A model generated the notes under the pieces. The model did no database searches. It was not told the origin of the DNA and worked only from the letters and a program-made list of their open reading frames with translations. Source: JBHOQS01 sp042408875 (GTDB lineage Bacteria > Chloroflexota > UBA11872 > JBHOQS01). From it: a stretch of DNA of 64,000 nucleotides. Location: NCBI GenBank assembly GCA_042408875.1, contig JBHOQS010000023.1:372001-436000 (forward strand), in the 5' to 3' direction. The position numbers and the translations under genes were made by a program. Positions 1-8,306 of this stretch are shown in pieces; the stretch's first letter is position 1; the number at the start of each line of letters is the position of its first letter.

Positions 1-1131
1 ATTCTCATAGAAGACCTTGCGCGCCCAGGCCGCCGGCAGCAGGCGGGCGGCGCGGTCTACCTGGTCAGCGTCGTAGTGGGGCCAGTCCGTCGAGAAGAGC
101 AGGTGGTCTACCAGCCCAGCTCCTTCGATCAGCGCGACCAGCGCCTGCGGGTCCTCCGGCTCCTCTAGGCGCTGGGTCGTCACATAGACCTGCCGTCGGA
201 TGTAGGTGCTGGGTTTGTCGTCATAAAACGGGACCTCATGCCGAAGCCAGCGATACTGCTCATCCAGCCGCCACATGACGAAGGGTAGCCACGAGACCCC
301 GCACTCTGTGAACACAATCTTGAGTCGGGGAAAGCGCGCGAGCACGCCGGTGGTAGCAATGCTCACCAGGTTGGCGATGGCGCACAGGGGTTTGCCCAGG
401 GCTTGTTTCGCCAGGGCTGTGTCGTACTGGTAGAGCTGGTGCGGGAAGACTGGGTGCAGGAAAGTGTAGCTGTGCAGCACAACCGGCAGGCTGGCCGCCT
501 CGGCGGCGGCGTAGATCGGATCATACTGCCGGTGGCCCCAGAGGGGATACACGCCAGCGGTGGGCAGGTAGACTGCCGCTACCCCTTCAACCGCGGCGCA
601 GCGCTCGATCTCACGGGCGGAGGCACGCGGATCCTGCGCGGCCACCATGATGGCACCGTAGATGCCCTGCTCCGGGGCAAGCCAGCGCTCACACAGGTAG
701 CGGTTGTACGTCTGGGCAATAGCAACCGGATACGAGGCATCCTGCCGCACCGCAGTCCCCAGCAGGCGGCCGGTGAACACGATCGCGGCATCGATGCCGC
801 GCGCATCGAGATCGGCGCGGAGCTGTTCCCGCGTGCGTAGGACGTGTGGCTGCAAGCGCGGGTCGTCACCGATGGGCGGATCTACCGGGGTGAGCGGCGA
901 GTAGCCGGGCGTGTCCAGCCAGCGCTCGGGCATGCGATGCGCCTCCAGCGCCCGACGCAGCATCCCTTCTGCAAACTCTGCCAGCTCCTGCGGATCCTCG
1001 TGGATATGCACGTCGGCGTCAACGATCGGATAATCCTGCCAGACCCTCGCCCCTGGCCCCTCTCCCGAAGATCTGAGGGAGGAGGAAACAGGCGCTTGCT
1101 CGGCGGGCTGATAGGCGTCTTCTGGGTGCAT
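1..1131 (-). CDS. Amidohydrolase_2 family protein, C-terminus cut by window edge
   Basis: This is a TIM-barrel metal-dependent hydrolase or decarboxylase of the amidohydrolase_2 group (relatives include ACMSD-type decarboxylases); the substrate is unknown. Read from 1131 it stays open for 377 codons to the window edge. A metal-binding HxH lies early (DADVHIHE) and the family's late Asp motif is FSTDWPHYD, so only the last few residues (after RKVFYEN) are missing. It is a paralogue of the protein at 1679-2836. It starts 54 bp after the Rieske gene, so the two are probably co-transcribed. Residues about 20-30 are encoded by a REP-like palindromic stretch, so the first 30 residues may not be conserved and the true start could be later. 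The family is clear; the start is uncertain. Confidence 0.85.
   Translation of the reverse strand, partial: MHPEDAYQPAEQAPVSSSLRSSGEGPGARVWQDYPIVDADVHIHEDPQELAEFAEGMLRRALEAHRMPERWLDTPGYSPLTPVDPPIGDDPRLQPHVLRTREQLRADLDARGIDAAIVFTGRLLGTAVRQDASYPVAIAQTYNRYLCERWLAPEQGIYGAIMVAAQDPRASAREIERCAAVEGVAAVYLPTAGVYPLWGHRQYDPIYAAAEAASLPVVLHSYTFLHPVFPHQLYQYDTALAKQALGKPLCAIANLVSIATTGVLARFPRLKIVFTECGVSWLPFVMWRLDEQYRWLRHEVPFYDDKPSTYIRRQVYVTTQRLEEPEDPQALVALIEGAGLVDHLLFSTDWPHYDADQVDRAARLLPAAWARKVFYEN
1041..1086. repeat. REP-like palindromic stretch inside a gene start
   Basis: The stretch pairs ctcccgaagatc with gatctgagggag-type sequence and contains the phrase cctggcccctctcccg. That phrase resembles the palindromic intergenic repeat found in many GC-rich bacteria. 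A related but diverged copy lies at 19630-19668, beside a transposase remnant. Here the repeat is read as codons of the amidohydrolase N-terminus. Confidence 0.45.
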
Positions 1132-1185
1132 CGCTTCTCTCACCGAGTGCTAGGTTATGCGCAGCCAAGGGCTGCGCCTCGGCGG

Positions 1186-1542
1186 CTAGAGCACGATCTT
1201 AATCTCGTCTCCCTCGACCTTGACGGTGTAGCGGCGCAGGCGGATATGGCGGTAGGCGAGGCACTGTCCGGTGGGGATGTGGAACTCCAGCCCATGCCAC
1301 GGGCAGGCCACCACTTCGCCATCGTAGCGCCACTCAGGCTCCCAGTCGCTGGTCGCATCGGCGATGATCGCGCCGCCCAGCTTGCCCTCGCAGAGCGGGC
1401 CAAGCTGGTGGGGACAGACGTTGGGCAGGGCATAATAGGCATCGCCGATGCGAAAGAGCCCGATGCGGGCGCGCCCGACCTGCACGATCCTGCGCTGGCC
1501 GGGCTTGAGCTCATCTGTCCGCGCAACCACGTACTCTGCCAT
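1186..1542 (-). CDS. Rieske [2Fe-2S] ferredoxin-like protein
   Basis: This is a small electron-transfer protein of 118 residues. The cluster ligands are visible as C43-x-H45 and C80-xx-H83 (CPHQLGPLC and CPWHGLEF). The 34 residues between the two ligand pairs are about twice the usual loop. As far as I recall, such an insertion also occurs in Rieske proteins found beside amidohydrolases. I chose the ATG at 1542 because GAGGGCAG lies about 7 bases upstream; a TTG four codons earlier is also open. It lies between two amidohydrolase genes on the same strand, which suggests it serves their pathway. No oxygenase or reductase partner is in the window. Confidence 0.88.
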   Translation of the reverse strand: MAEYVVARTDELKPGQRRIVQVGRARIGLFRIGDAYYALPNVCPHQLGPLCEGKLGGAIIADATSDWEPEWRYDGEVVACPWHGLEFHIPTGQCLAYRHIRLRRYTVKVEGDEIKIVL

Positions 1543-1678
1543 ACCTGCCCTCAAGATACGGGCCCAGCGGCGCTGCGCCCCTTACTCCGCTTCGCCGCGC
1601 CTCACCGAAGTCCGCTCACCGCCGCGCATGCTGTTTGCCACAGCGCACCAGCGCCCCTACCCGGCTGCCGCACCCCAT

Positions 1679-2836
1679 TCACAACGTCTCGCCCTGCCGG
1701 TAGTGGTCGCGGTACTTCACTGGCACTTTGATTTTAGGCATGAGCTTGAGGGCGTTCGCTCCCATCAGCTTGCGCTTGACCCGTTCGGAGACCGGCAGCT
1801 CGAACACCGCCCGCGGGTGGTCGAAGTCGTGGTGTGGCCAGTCCGAGGCGAACACCGTGGTATCCTCGCCATCGTAGATGCGAATGAGGTCGACCAGATC
1901 CTGCTTGTTCTCCGGCTCCTCCACCGGCTGGGTGCCGAAGTAGAAGCCGCGGATCCACTTGCTGGGGCGGTCGTTATAGAACGGCCACTGGAAGCGGTTC
2001 TCGTTGTACTCCTTGTCCAGACGCATGCGCAGGAAGGGCACCCAGGTCAGGCCGGCCTCCAGGAAGCAGATGCGCAGCTTCGGATAGCGCACTGGCACGC
2101 CAGTCTCCATCATGTTCATCAGGTTTGCCATCATCGCAAACACATGGGAGACGGTGTGCGAGGTGATGGCGGTGTAGAACTGCTCCACGTTATAGGGGAA
2201 GCCGGCCGCAATCCCGGCCACCGCATGCAGCATCACCGGCAGATCGAAATGCTGCGCTGTCTCGAAGATGGGGTCGTAGCGACGGTGCCCCCACATCGGG
2301 TAGACCTGGCAGGTGGGGAGGTAGACACCGACAAAGCGCTCATCGTTGCCCCAGCGGGCGATCTCGCGCGCTGCCTCCTCGGGATCCTGCGGCGGCGCCA
2401 TAATCACGGCGTATAGGTCGTTCTCCGCAGAGAGCCACTTCTCTTTGAGCCAGCGGTGGTACGCCCGGGCGATGGCACAGGCGTAGTCGGCGTGAGGCAG
2501 CGCGGCCAGCTTCAGGAAGTGGTCCGGGAAGATAATACCGACGTCGATCGAGAACTGATCGAGCTCGCGGCGCATCTGTTCGGCGGTCCAGACGATCTCC
2601 TCACGCCCGCCGCGCGGCGAGGGCAGCGCGGCGCCGAGGAGCCGCGGGGCGTTGTTGGGCCCGAAGCCTGGCAGGTCGAGGTAGCGCCGCGCCACGTGCC
2701 GCAGGTTTTCTACAGCCGGCCGCCACTGTGGGTCCATGTACGGCGCCAGCTCATCTGCCGTCTCGTGGGCATGGACATCGCAATCAACGATGAGCACATC
2801 GTCGAGCGTGAGCCGTTGCGGTGCTTCGACTGCCAT
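1679..2836 (-). CDS. Amidohydrolase_2 family protein
   Basis: This 385-residue TIM-barrel metallohydrolase or decarboxylase is full length for the family. It has the N-terminal HxH motif (VDCDVHAHE, residues about 18-26) and the C-terminal FASDWPHHD motif that supplies the catalytic Asp. It is clearly related to the truncated gene at 1-1131: both keep DWPH plus Asp, and their N-terminal regions align. It is the middle member of a minus-strand run of three amidohydrolases with a Rieske gene, 124 bp upstream of the latter. The substrate is not deducible. Aromatic acid, pyrone or lactone chemistry is typical of the group, but that is inference. Confidence 0.9.
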   Translation of the reverse strand: MAVEAPQRLTLDDVLIVDCDVHAHETADELAPYMDPQWRPAVENLRHVARRYLDLPGFGPNNAPRLLGAALPSPRGGREEIVWTAEQMRRELDQFSIDVGIIFPDHFLKLAALPHADYACAIARAYHRWLKEKWLSAENDLYAVIMAPPQDPEEAAREIARWGNDERFVGVYLPTCQVYPMWGHRRYDPIFETAQHFDLPVMLHAVAGIAAGFPYNVEQFYTAITSHTVSHVFAMMANLMNMMETGVPVRYPKLRICFLEAGLTWVPFLRMRLDKEYNENRFQWPFYNDRPSKWIRGFYFGTQPVEEPENKQDLVDLIRIYDGEDTTVFASDWPHHDFDHPRAVFELPVSERVKRKLMGANALKLMPKIKVPVKYRDHYRQGETL

Positions 2837-2944
2837 GTGTGCTACACCTCACTGCGCATTCTTGTTCACGGCTGCTTCGCTGAGTAACAGGATAATTGCG
2901 AGTACACATCCGCGCGTTCAGCGGCGTGCGCGCTACGACGCTAT

Positions 2945-3769
2945 TCAGGAAATGCCATACAGCCGCGCGGCCGTCTCGCCCAAGATAGCCGCCTGCTCCG
3001 CGGTCGAGAGGCCAAGCGCCTCTCGGAAAAGGCGCAGGTGGCTGCTGTACGTCACTTTCGGACACCAGAGCTCGGTCGGGAAATCGGAGCCCCACAGGCA
3101 ACGCTCCGGCCCATAGGCGTCGATGATCCGCCGGCAGGTATCGTGCATGTCCCGGAACGGATACTCCTCGGCCGAGCCGGTGGGGAGAAACGTGAGTTTG
3201 GCGTACAGGTGGGGAAACTGCGCCAGTTCGACCACCTTTGCGACGGTCGGCTCGAGCTCAGGCCCGGCGCGCAGGGCCAGACAGTGATCCAGCACCACCG
3301 GCTGATCCGGATAGGCGCGCAGCATCTGCGCCAGCTCATCTGCCGTCCGCAGGGAGAGCAGGGCGTTGATAACGATGCCCAGCCGCCGGGCCGCATCGAA
3401 GAGCCGCCGGTTGCCCGGGTGGTCGTATGCGCCGCCCGGACCCGACGCATACGTGCGCAGCGCCCGCACGTTCGACCGATGCACCAGGGCATAGAGCACG
3501 TCCGGGCTGTGCGGATCGTCCGGGTTGAGCGTGCAGACACCCACCGCCCAGTCGCGCGTCTCCTCAGCCGTGTCGCGTAGAAAGCGGTTGTCCCAGCCGT
3601 AGAAGGTGGTCGTCTGCACCAGCATGGCGCGGTCCACGCCGGCTGCCTGCATCTCGCGGCGCAGGTGCTCCGGGCTCCCTGTGCCGGCCGGTGGCCGCAG
3701 CGGATCCGCCCGGGGCGGGTAGGTCTGCTCGTCCGGGCTGTAGATGTGCGCGTGGGTGTCGATGATCAT
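2945..3769 (-). CDS. Amidohydrolase family protein (short form)
   Basis: This 274-residue protein begins directly with the metal site (MIIDTHAHIYSPD) and ends with LWGSDFPTE, the catalytic Asp motif. It resembles the shorter amidohydrolase_2 group that includes 2-pyrone-4,6-dicarboxylate lactonase-like enzymes, and differs clearly from the two long paralogues nearby. It is probably the first gene of the minus-strand cluster, since upstream lies a 294-bp gap before a divergent gene. The substrate is unknown. Hydrolase is more likely than decarboxylase from the short length, but this is weak evidence. Confidence 0.85.
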   Translation of the reverse strand: MIIDTHAHIYSPDEQTYPPRADPLRPPAGTGSPEHLRREMQAAGVDRAMLVQTTTFYGWDNRFLRDTAEETRDWAVGVCTLNPDDPHSPDVLYALVHRSNVRALRTYASGPGGAYDHPGNRRLFDAARRLGIVINALLSLRTADELAQMLRAYPDQPVVLDHCLALRAGPELEPTVAKVVELAQFPHLYAKLTFLPTGSAEEYPFRDMHDTCRRIIDAYGPERCLWGSDFPTELWCPKVTYSSHLRLFREALGLSTAEQAAILGETAARLYGIS

Positions 3770-4063
3770 CTCTCTTCGCCCCTGCCGTTGTGGCGAGCAA
3801 CGCCTAGTACGCGCTCGCGCCGCAGGCTATGCCCGCCCTCGCCACACCTTGTAGCACCGCTACAGACGCGCGTCAACGCCTGCCGGGCCTTGTACAGCAA
3901 TGCGTTATAATGGCGTGCGGTTGCGTATGTACACAGCTCGCCCCAGGATGGCTCGTACCAGGTTGGCTCGCAGTAAAGGGGAGCAACCGCGGGCGGCTGC
4001 CAGCGATGGCCACGGCCCTGTGTACTGTGAGCATCATGTGCCAACACACTGGGATCACCCTGC
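3770..4063. other. Divergent intergenic region with 15-bp doublet
   Basis: This gap lies between the minus-strand amidohydrolase operon and a plus-strand phosphodiesterase. It holds a TATAAT hexamer at 3906-3911 without a good -35 box at standard spacing. It also holds an immediate tandem doublet, 3943-3957 and 3958-3972 (ccaggatggctcgta, then the same with two mismatches). No other gene-like signal is visible. Confidence 0.55.
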
Positions 4064-4552
4064 ATGCGTATCGGCGTTCTCTCCGACACGCATATCCCCG
4101 ACCGGGCGAAGGCACTGCCCGGTCCAGTGCTGGAGGCGCTGCGCACGTGCGCGGTGATCATCCATGCCGGCGATTTCTGCGTGCCGGCGGTTCTAGACGA
4201 ACTGCGCCGCCTGGCACCGGTGCACGCGGTGTACGGCAACATGGACGTCCCGGAGCTCAAGATGGCGCTGCCGCGGCGGCTGGTAGTAGAGATCGAGGGC
4301 GCTCGCATCGGCATCGTGCATGGGGACAGTGGCAGTTTCCCGGCACGGACCGTGGCGCGGCGGACCTTCGCCGCAGACGGGGTGGCCTGCGTGATCTATG
4401 GGCACAGTCACCTGCCTGAGCGCACCTGGGAAGGCGGCGTGCTGTATCTGAACCCTGGCTCGCCGACCGATCGCCGCCGCGCTGCGCGGTGCTCGTTCGG
4501 TATCCTGACCGTTGAAGGGGGCCAGCTCGCCGCAGAGCTGCACTACTTCTAG
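4064..4552 (+). CDS. YfcE/MJ0936-type metallophosphoesterase
   Basis: This 162-residue cytoplasmic phosphodiesterase belongs to the small calcineurin-like group. All metal-ligand motifs are present: SDTHIPD near the start, HAGDF, YGNMD, GIVHGD and YGHSHLP towards the end. Length and motif order match the YfcE/MJ0936 family, which hydrolyses artificial phosphodiesters; the natural substrate is not established. It is probably transcribed alone, since a 189-bp repeat-rich gap separates it from lysA. Confidence 0.9.
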   Translation: MRIGVLSDTHIPDRAKALPGPVLEALRTCAVIIHAGDFCVPAVLDELRRLAPVHAVYGNMDVPELKMALPRRLVVEIEGARIGIVHGDSGSFPARTVARRTFAADGVACVIYGHSHLPERTWEGGVLYLNPGSPTDRRRAARCSFGILTVEGGQLAAELHYF

Positions 4553-4741
4553 AAACGCCAGCCTTTAGCGCTAGCCCCTAGAAAGCTAGCGTTTAGTCTA
4601 GACAAGTAGTCTAGATAAGTCTAGAAAGGCTTTAGATAGAATAGAATAGAAAGGCTCTTGACGCCGGCGAGCTGGATTTAGGCTGGCCCTGATCAGACCG
4701 CTACTGGAACAACCTGCACAAACAATACGGGGGACGACACC
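4553..4741. repeat. CTAG-rich tandem doublets upstream of lysA
   Basis: A 13-bp unit is repeated immediately: 4595-4607 agtctagacaagt and 4608-4620 agtctagataagt. A partial third copy follows, then overlapping ATAGA units, with tagaaaggct occurring twice. A TTGACG at 4658-4663 could be a -35 box, but no convincing -10 follows. I see no lysine riboswitch consensus. Confidence 0.7.
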
Positions 4742-6079
4742 TTGGCCACTCAGACATCACCCGCTGGCGCGCTGCCGGCCAAGGTCCTGCCGGCATCGGC
4801 GCGTATCAACGCAGCGGGCCATCTAGAGATCGGTGGCGTCGATACTGTTGAACTGGCGCGGCGCTTTGGCACGCCGCTCTACGTCTTCGACGAGGACGAG
4901 ATCCGGCAACGCTGTCGCGCTGTGCGCGAGGCGTTCCAGCGCGCCTACCCTGACTCGCTGCCGATCTACGCCTCCAAGGCGTATCTGGACCCCTACGTGG
5001 CGCACATCGTCGCCGAGGAGGGTCTGGGACTAGACGTGGTCTCCGCTGGCGAGATCGGCGTGGCGCAGCGGGCGGGCTTCCCGCTTGCGCGGGCGTATTT
5101 CCACGGAAACAACAAGCAGCGCGAAGAGCTCGGGCTGGCGCTCGATGCCGGCGTGGGTCATATCGTCATCGACAATTTTTATGAGATCGAGCTGCTAGAG
5201 CAGGTGGCGGCGGCGAAGGGGCGCCGCGCTCGTGCGCTGCTGCGCGTCAGCCCCGGCGTCGAGGCGCATACCCACGACTATCTCAAGACCGGCATCCTCG
5301 ATACGAAGTTTGGCTTTCCCCTGGCCACCGGCCAGGCGGCCGAGGCCGTGGCGCGCACGCTGGCGCAGCCGCACATTGAGCTGGTCGGCCTACACGCGCA
5401 CATCGGCACGCAGATCTTTGAGCAACTACCCTATGCTGAGACAGTCGACCTGCTGATGCAGTTCGCCGGGGAGATGCAGAAGCAGCACGGCTTTCAGCTC
5501 CAGCAGATCAGTCCGGGCGGAGGCTGGGGAATCCACTATACCCGCACCGACACGGCTCTGCCGGTGGAGGAGTGGGCGCAGACGGTGGCCGCGGTGGTCC
5601 GGCGCGGGACAGAGGCGCTGGGCATTCCCCTGCCGCGGCTAGTCGTCGAGCCGGGCCGCTGGATCATCGGCCCGGCTGGCGTGGCCCTGTACACCGTCGG
5701 CTCAACAAAGGACATCCCCGGCGTGCGGAAGTATGTCTCGGTTGACGGCGGCATGGGCGACAACATCCGCCCGGCGATCTACGGGGCAAAGTACGAGGTA
5801 GTCGTGTGTACCAAGCCCGCCGCGCCGGGTACCGAGACCGTGACCATCGTGGGAAAGTACTGTGAGTCAGGCGACTTCCTGGTGAAGGACGTCGCCCTGC
5901 CGCCGCTGGAGCCCGGCGACGTCGTGGCGCTGCCGGCCTCGGGCGCGTACTGTATCCCGATGTCCAGCAACTACTGCCTGATCCCGCGGCCAGCCATCGT
6001 TTTTGTGCGTGATGGCGAGGCCCGCCTGGTCCGCCGCCGCGAGACAGTGGACGACATGCTGAAGGCGTACGTGCTGTGA
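4742..6079 (+). CDS. lysA: Diaminopimelate decarboxylase
   Basis: The enzyme decarboxylates meso-diaminopimelate to L-lysine using PLP, the last step of lysine biosynthesis. The 445-residue protein is a fold-type III PLP enzyme. The PLP lysine is K79 in YASKAY, followed by HGNNK, GLHAHIGTQ and the phosphate-binding GGGWGIHY. EPGRWIIGPAG and the active-site CESGDFL follow. The start is TTG, with GGGGGA about 8 bases upstream. The first 20 residues look like a disordered extension. The stop overlaps the next gene's GTG by 4 nt, so the two are translationally coupled. Confidence 0.95.
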   Translation: MATQTSPAGALPAKVLPASARINAAGHLEIGGVDTVELARRFGTPLYVFDEDEIRQRCRAVREAFQRAYPDSLPIYASKAYLDPYVAHIVAEEGLGLDVVSAGEIGVAQRAGFPLARAYFHGNNKQREELGLALDAGVGHIVIDNFYEIELLEQVAAAKGRRARALLRVSPGVEAHTHDYLKTGILDTKFGFPLATGQAAEAVARTLAQPHIELVGLHAHIGTQIFEQLPYAETVDLLMQFAGEMQKQHGFQLQQISPGGGWGIHYTRTDTALPVEEWAQTVAAVVRRGTEALGIPLPRLVVEPGRWIIGPAGVALYTVGSTKDIPGVRKYVSVDGGMGDNIRPAIYGAKYEVVVCTKPAAPGTETVTIVGKYCESGDFLVKDVALPPLEPGDVVALPASGAYCIPMSSNYCLIPRPAIVFVRDGEARLVRRRETVDDMLKAYVL

Positions 6080-6732
6080 GTGGGGCACTTCAGCTCACCG
6101 ATGCCGGGGATTTGGTGATCGGTCCCACAGCCACCGCCGAGGAGCTGGCGACTGCGCTCGAGGTGCAGCAGCGCTTTGCCGTGCTGGCCGAGGCAGCAGC
6201 GCACTCCAGGGGCGTGGTGAGTGAAGTGCTGCTCACCGCCGATATACACGCGCACGTACTGCCGGCCCTGGTCGTGCTCGGCGCCTGGGTGCGCCTGGCC
6301 GGCCCCTCCGGCGAACGGGAGGTACCGATGGAGTACTTGCACGCCGGACCGGCGTGTGCGCAGCCGCAGCCGGACGAGCGTGTGGCGTCCATGTGGGTGC
6401 CCGCCATGCCCCGCCGCAGCGGTGGCGCCTTCGTTGCTGCTGGCAGCGTCGGGGTCGCTGCAGTGCTGGTCTTTGCTGAGGATTACGTTCGCCTGAACCA
6501 GGTGCGCCTGAGCCTGACCGGGCATATTCGCGGACAGTCGCGCGCCCGGGCGGCGGAGGCCGCGCTCGAAGGCTATCTGCCTGATCCTCAGCATATCGAC
6601 GCTGCGGCCCAGGCTGTCGGGGCAGACGTGCTCCCTGAAGCTGTACCCGCCCTGCCCGAGATCCGGCGCTGCCTGCGTCAGGCCGTCAGGCGCGCGGCCG
6701 AGCGCGCCCAACTTTGGGGGGAAGCCTCTTAG
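6076..6732 (+). CDS. Shortened CO-dehydrogenase/xanthine-dehydrogenase flavoprotein-like protein
   Basis: The 218-residue sequence resembles the middle and C-terminal parts of CoxM/XdhB-type FAD subunits. Visible parts are an LVIGPTATAEEL segment, a VRLAGPSGEREVPMEYLHAG segment, a QPDERV..MWVP segment, and a C-terminal RARAAEAALEG with the usual PDPQHIDAAAQAV. The normal first 70 or so residues are absent, and with them the FAD-binding AGGxS motif; the TIGGN motif is also not recognisable. FAD binding is therefore doubtful. The frame is open and the GTG start overlaps the lysA stop (GTGA), so it is probably expressed. No molybdopterin or Fe-S subunit is nearby. Function unknown. Confidence 0.7.
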   Translation: MSGALQLTDAGDLVIGPTATAEELATALEVQQRFAVLAEAAAHSRGVVSEVLLTADIHAHVLPALVVLGAWVRLAGPSGEREVPMEYLHAGPACAQPQPDERVASMWVPAMPRRSGGAFVAAGSVGVAAVLVFAEDYVRLNQVRLSLTGHIRGQSRARAAEAALEGYLPDPQHIDAAAQAVGADVLPEAVPALPEIRRCLRQAVRRAAERAQLWGEAS

Positions 6733-6846
6733 GCGAAACCTTTTTCTACTTTTTCTACTTTACTTTTTTCTACATTCTTAACATTCTTACTCTGACTTAC
6801 TCTGAAGCCTCTGACAATGGTATCGTGGTGAGCGAGGAGTTGGACG
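6733..6846. repeat. Chain of three perfect tandem doublets
   Basis: Three immediate duplications follow one another: 6740-6748/6749-6757 (ctttttcta twice), 6772-6780/6781-6789 (acattctta twice) and 6786-6795/6796-6805 (cttactctga twice). The region is AT-rich against a GC-rich background and leads into the ribosome site of the M42 peptidase gene. Confidence 0.9.
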
Positions 6847-7890
6847 ATGAACTTCGACCTGCTGAAGCGGCTGTGCGAGACCCCTGGTATTCCCGGCTAT
6901 GAGGACCGCCTGCGCGCCATCGTCAAAGAAGAGCTACGGCCGCTCGTCGATGAGCTGCGCACCGATGTGATGGGCAACGTCGTCGGGATCAAGCGCGGCG
7001 CCGCCCCGCGCGTGATGGTCGCGGCCCACATGGACGAGATCGGGTTCATGGTGCGCCATATTGACAAGAGCGGCTTTTTGCGCCTCCAGCCGCTTGGCGG
7101 GTTCGACGCACGCATGCTGGTGGCCCAGCGCGTGCTCGTCCACACGCGCTCGGGCCAGACGCTGCGCGGGGCGCTGATGGCTTCGACGAAGCCCACCCAT
7201 GTGCTCACCGAGGAGGAGCGCAATCGTGCGCCGAAGTTGGAGCAGCTCTTCGTGGACCTGGGCCTGCCTGCTGAGCGGGTCCAGGAGCTGGTCGAGGTCG
7301 GCGACATGGTCACGATGGACCGCACGACCGAGCAGCTCGGTGAGAATGTGATCAGTAAGTCGCTGGACGACCGCCTCTCGGTCTACGTGATGGTGGAGGC
7401 GCTGCGCGCCGTGCGCCACCACGAGGTCGAGATCGTGGCGGTGGCCACGACGCAGGAAGAAGTCGGGCTGCGTGGCGCGACGACGGCGGCGTATGCGCTG
7501 GAGCCACAGATCGGCATCGCCCTCGATATCACGCTGGCGCTCGATATCCCCGGCATTGAGGAGCACGAGACAATCACCCGTCTGGGCAAGGGCGCGGCGA
7601 TCAAGCTCATGGATTCGTCGGTGATCTCGCACCCGAAGCTGGTGCGCCACTTCCGCGAGATCGCCGAGCGCGAGAAGATCCCCTACCAGCTCGAGATCCT
7701 GCCCCGCGGCGGCACCGATGCCGGCGCCATTCAGCGCGCCCGCGCCGGAGTCGTCACGATGACGCTTTCCGTCCCGGTGCGCTACGTGCACACGGTCAAC
7801 GAGATGGCGGCGATCTCCGACATCGAGGCTGCGGTGACGCTCCTGGCGCGCTATCTCGAGGAAGCCCACACCGGCGATTATGCGCTCTAG
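6847..7890 (+). CDS. M42 family metallo-aminopeptidase / endoglucanase-like
   Basis: This 347-residue cytosolic di-metal aminopeptidase is of the tetrahedral TET/PepA type. Metal and catalytic motifs are visible: AAHMDEIGF (His and Asp), KSLDDRLSVYV (bridging Asp), TTQEEVGLRGA (catalytic and metal Glu), ALDITLALD and GGTDAGAIQ, then VRYVHTVNE near the C-terminus. Length fits the family. ATG 6847 is preceded by GAGGAG about 9 bases upstream. It is likely to degrade short peptides; members were once annotated as cellulases, which is generally not their role. Confidence 0.93.
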   Translation: MNFDLLKRLCETPGIPGYEDRLRAIVKEELRPLVDELRTDVMGNVVGIKRGAAPRVMVAAHMDEIGFMVRHIDKSGFLRLQPLGGFDARMLVAQRVLVHTRSGQTLRGALMASTKPTHVLTEEERNRAPKLEQLFVDLGLPAERVQELVEVGDMVTMDRTTEQLGENVISKSLDDRLSVYVMVEALRAVRHHEVEIVAVATTQEEVGLRGATTAAYALEPQIGIALDITLALDIPGIEEHETITRLGKGAAIKLMDSSVISHPKLVRHFREIAEREKIPYQLEILPRGGTDAGAIQRARAGVVTMTLSVPVRYVHTVNEMAAISDIEAAVTLLARYLEEAHTGDYAL

Positions 7891-8186
7891 AGCGGCGCGC
7901 TCGTCCGGCGTTTCGCTCTGCCTGGTTTCCCCACAACAGCCCTGGCATAGCTTTTGCATGAGGGAGAGCGGGCAGCGCCAGCGACCCGGCTCTCCTGTAT
8001 GCTGAGAGCGTTTTGCGTCGATATAGGGGGAGGTAGGCTCCCGCGGGCTGAGCTCGGCTGTCCCTGGATCCTCGCAACACTGGAGCATAGACTGCATATG
8101 ACCCTTATTCCAAGGACCAGATCCTGGAGATGTACCTGAACAACGTCTACTTCGGCCAGCAGGCATATGGCGTTGCTGCGGCGGCG

Positions 8187-8206
8187 CAGGTCTATTCAGG
8201 TCTATT
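8187..8206. repeat. Perfect 10-bp tandem duplication inside PBP pseudogene
   Basis: The unit caggtctatt occurs at 8187-8196 and again at 8197-8206. With one copy the frame reads AAAQVYFGK, as in intact PBPs; the second copy shifts the frame. Confidence 0.95.
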
Positions 8207-8274
8207 TTGGAAAGCCTGTGGAGCGACTTTCCCTCGGGGAAGCGGCGCTTCTCGCCGGCCTCATTCGTGCTCCT

Positions 8275-8306
8275 TCAGTAACAAACCATTTCAGTAACAA
8301 ACTATT
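8275..8306. repeat. 16-bp tandem duplication inside PBP pseudogene
   Basis: The unit tcagtaacaaaccatt (8275-8290) is followed at once by tcagtaacaaactatt (8291-8306), one mismatch. Using only the second copy the frame reads RAPSVTNYFKDVEAARAEQ, which is normal PBP linker sequence. Confidence 0.93.

Noticed and set aside
4553..4741. Lysine riboswitch before lysA
   Set aside because: The gap consists of short CTAG-type doublets and shows none of the conserved L-box words.
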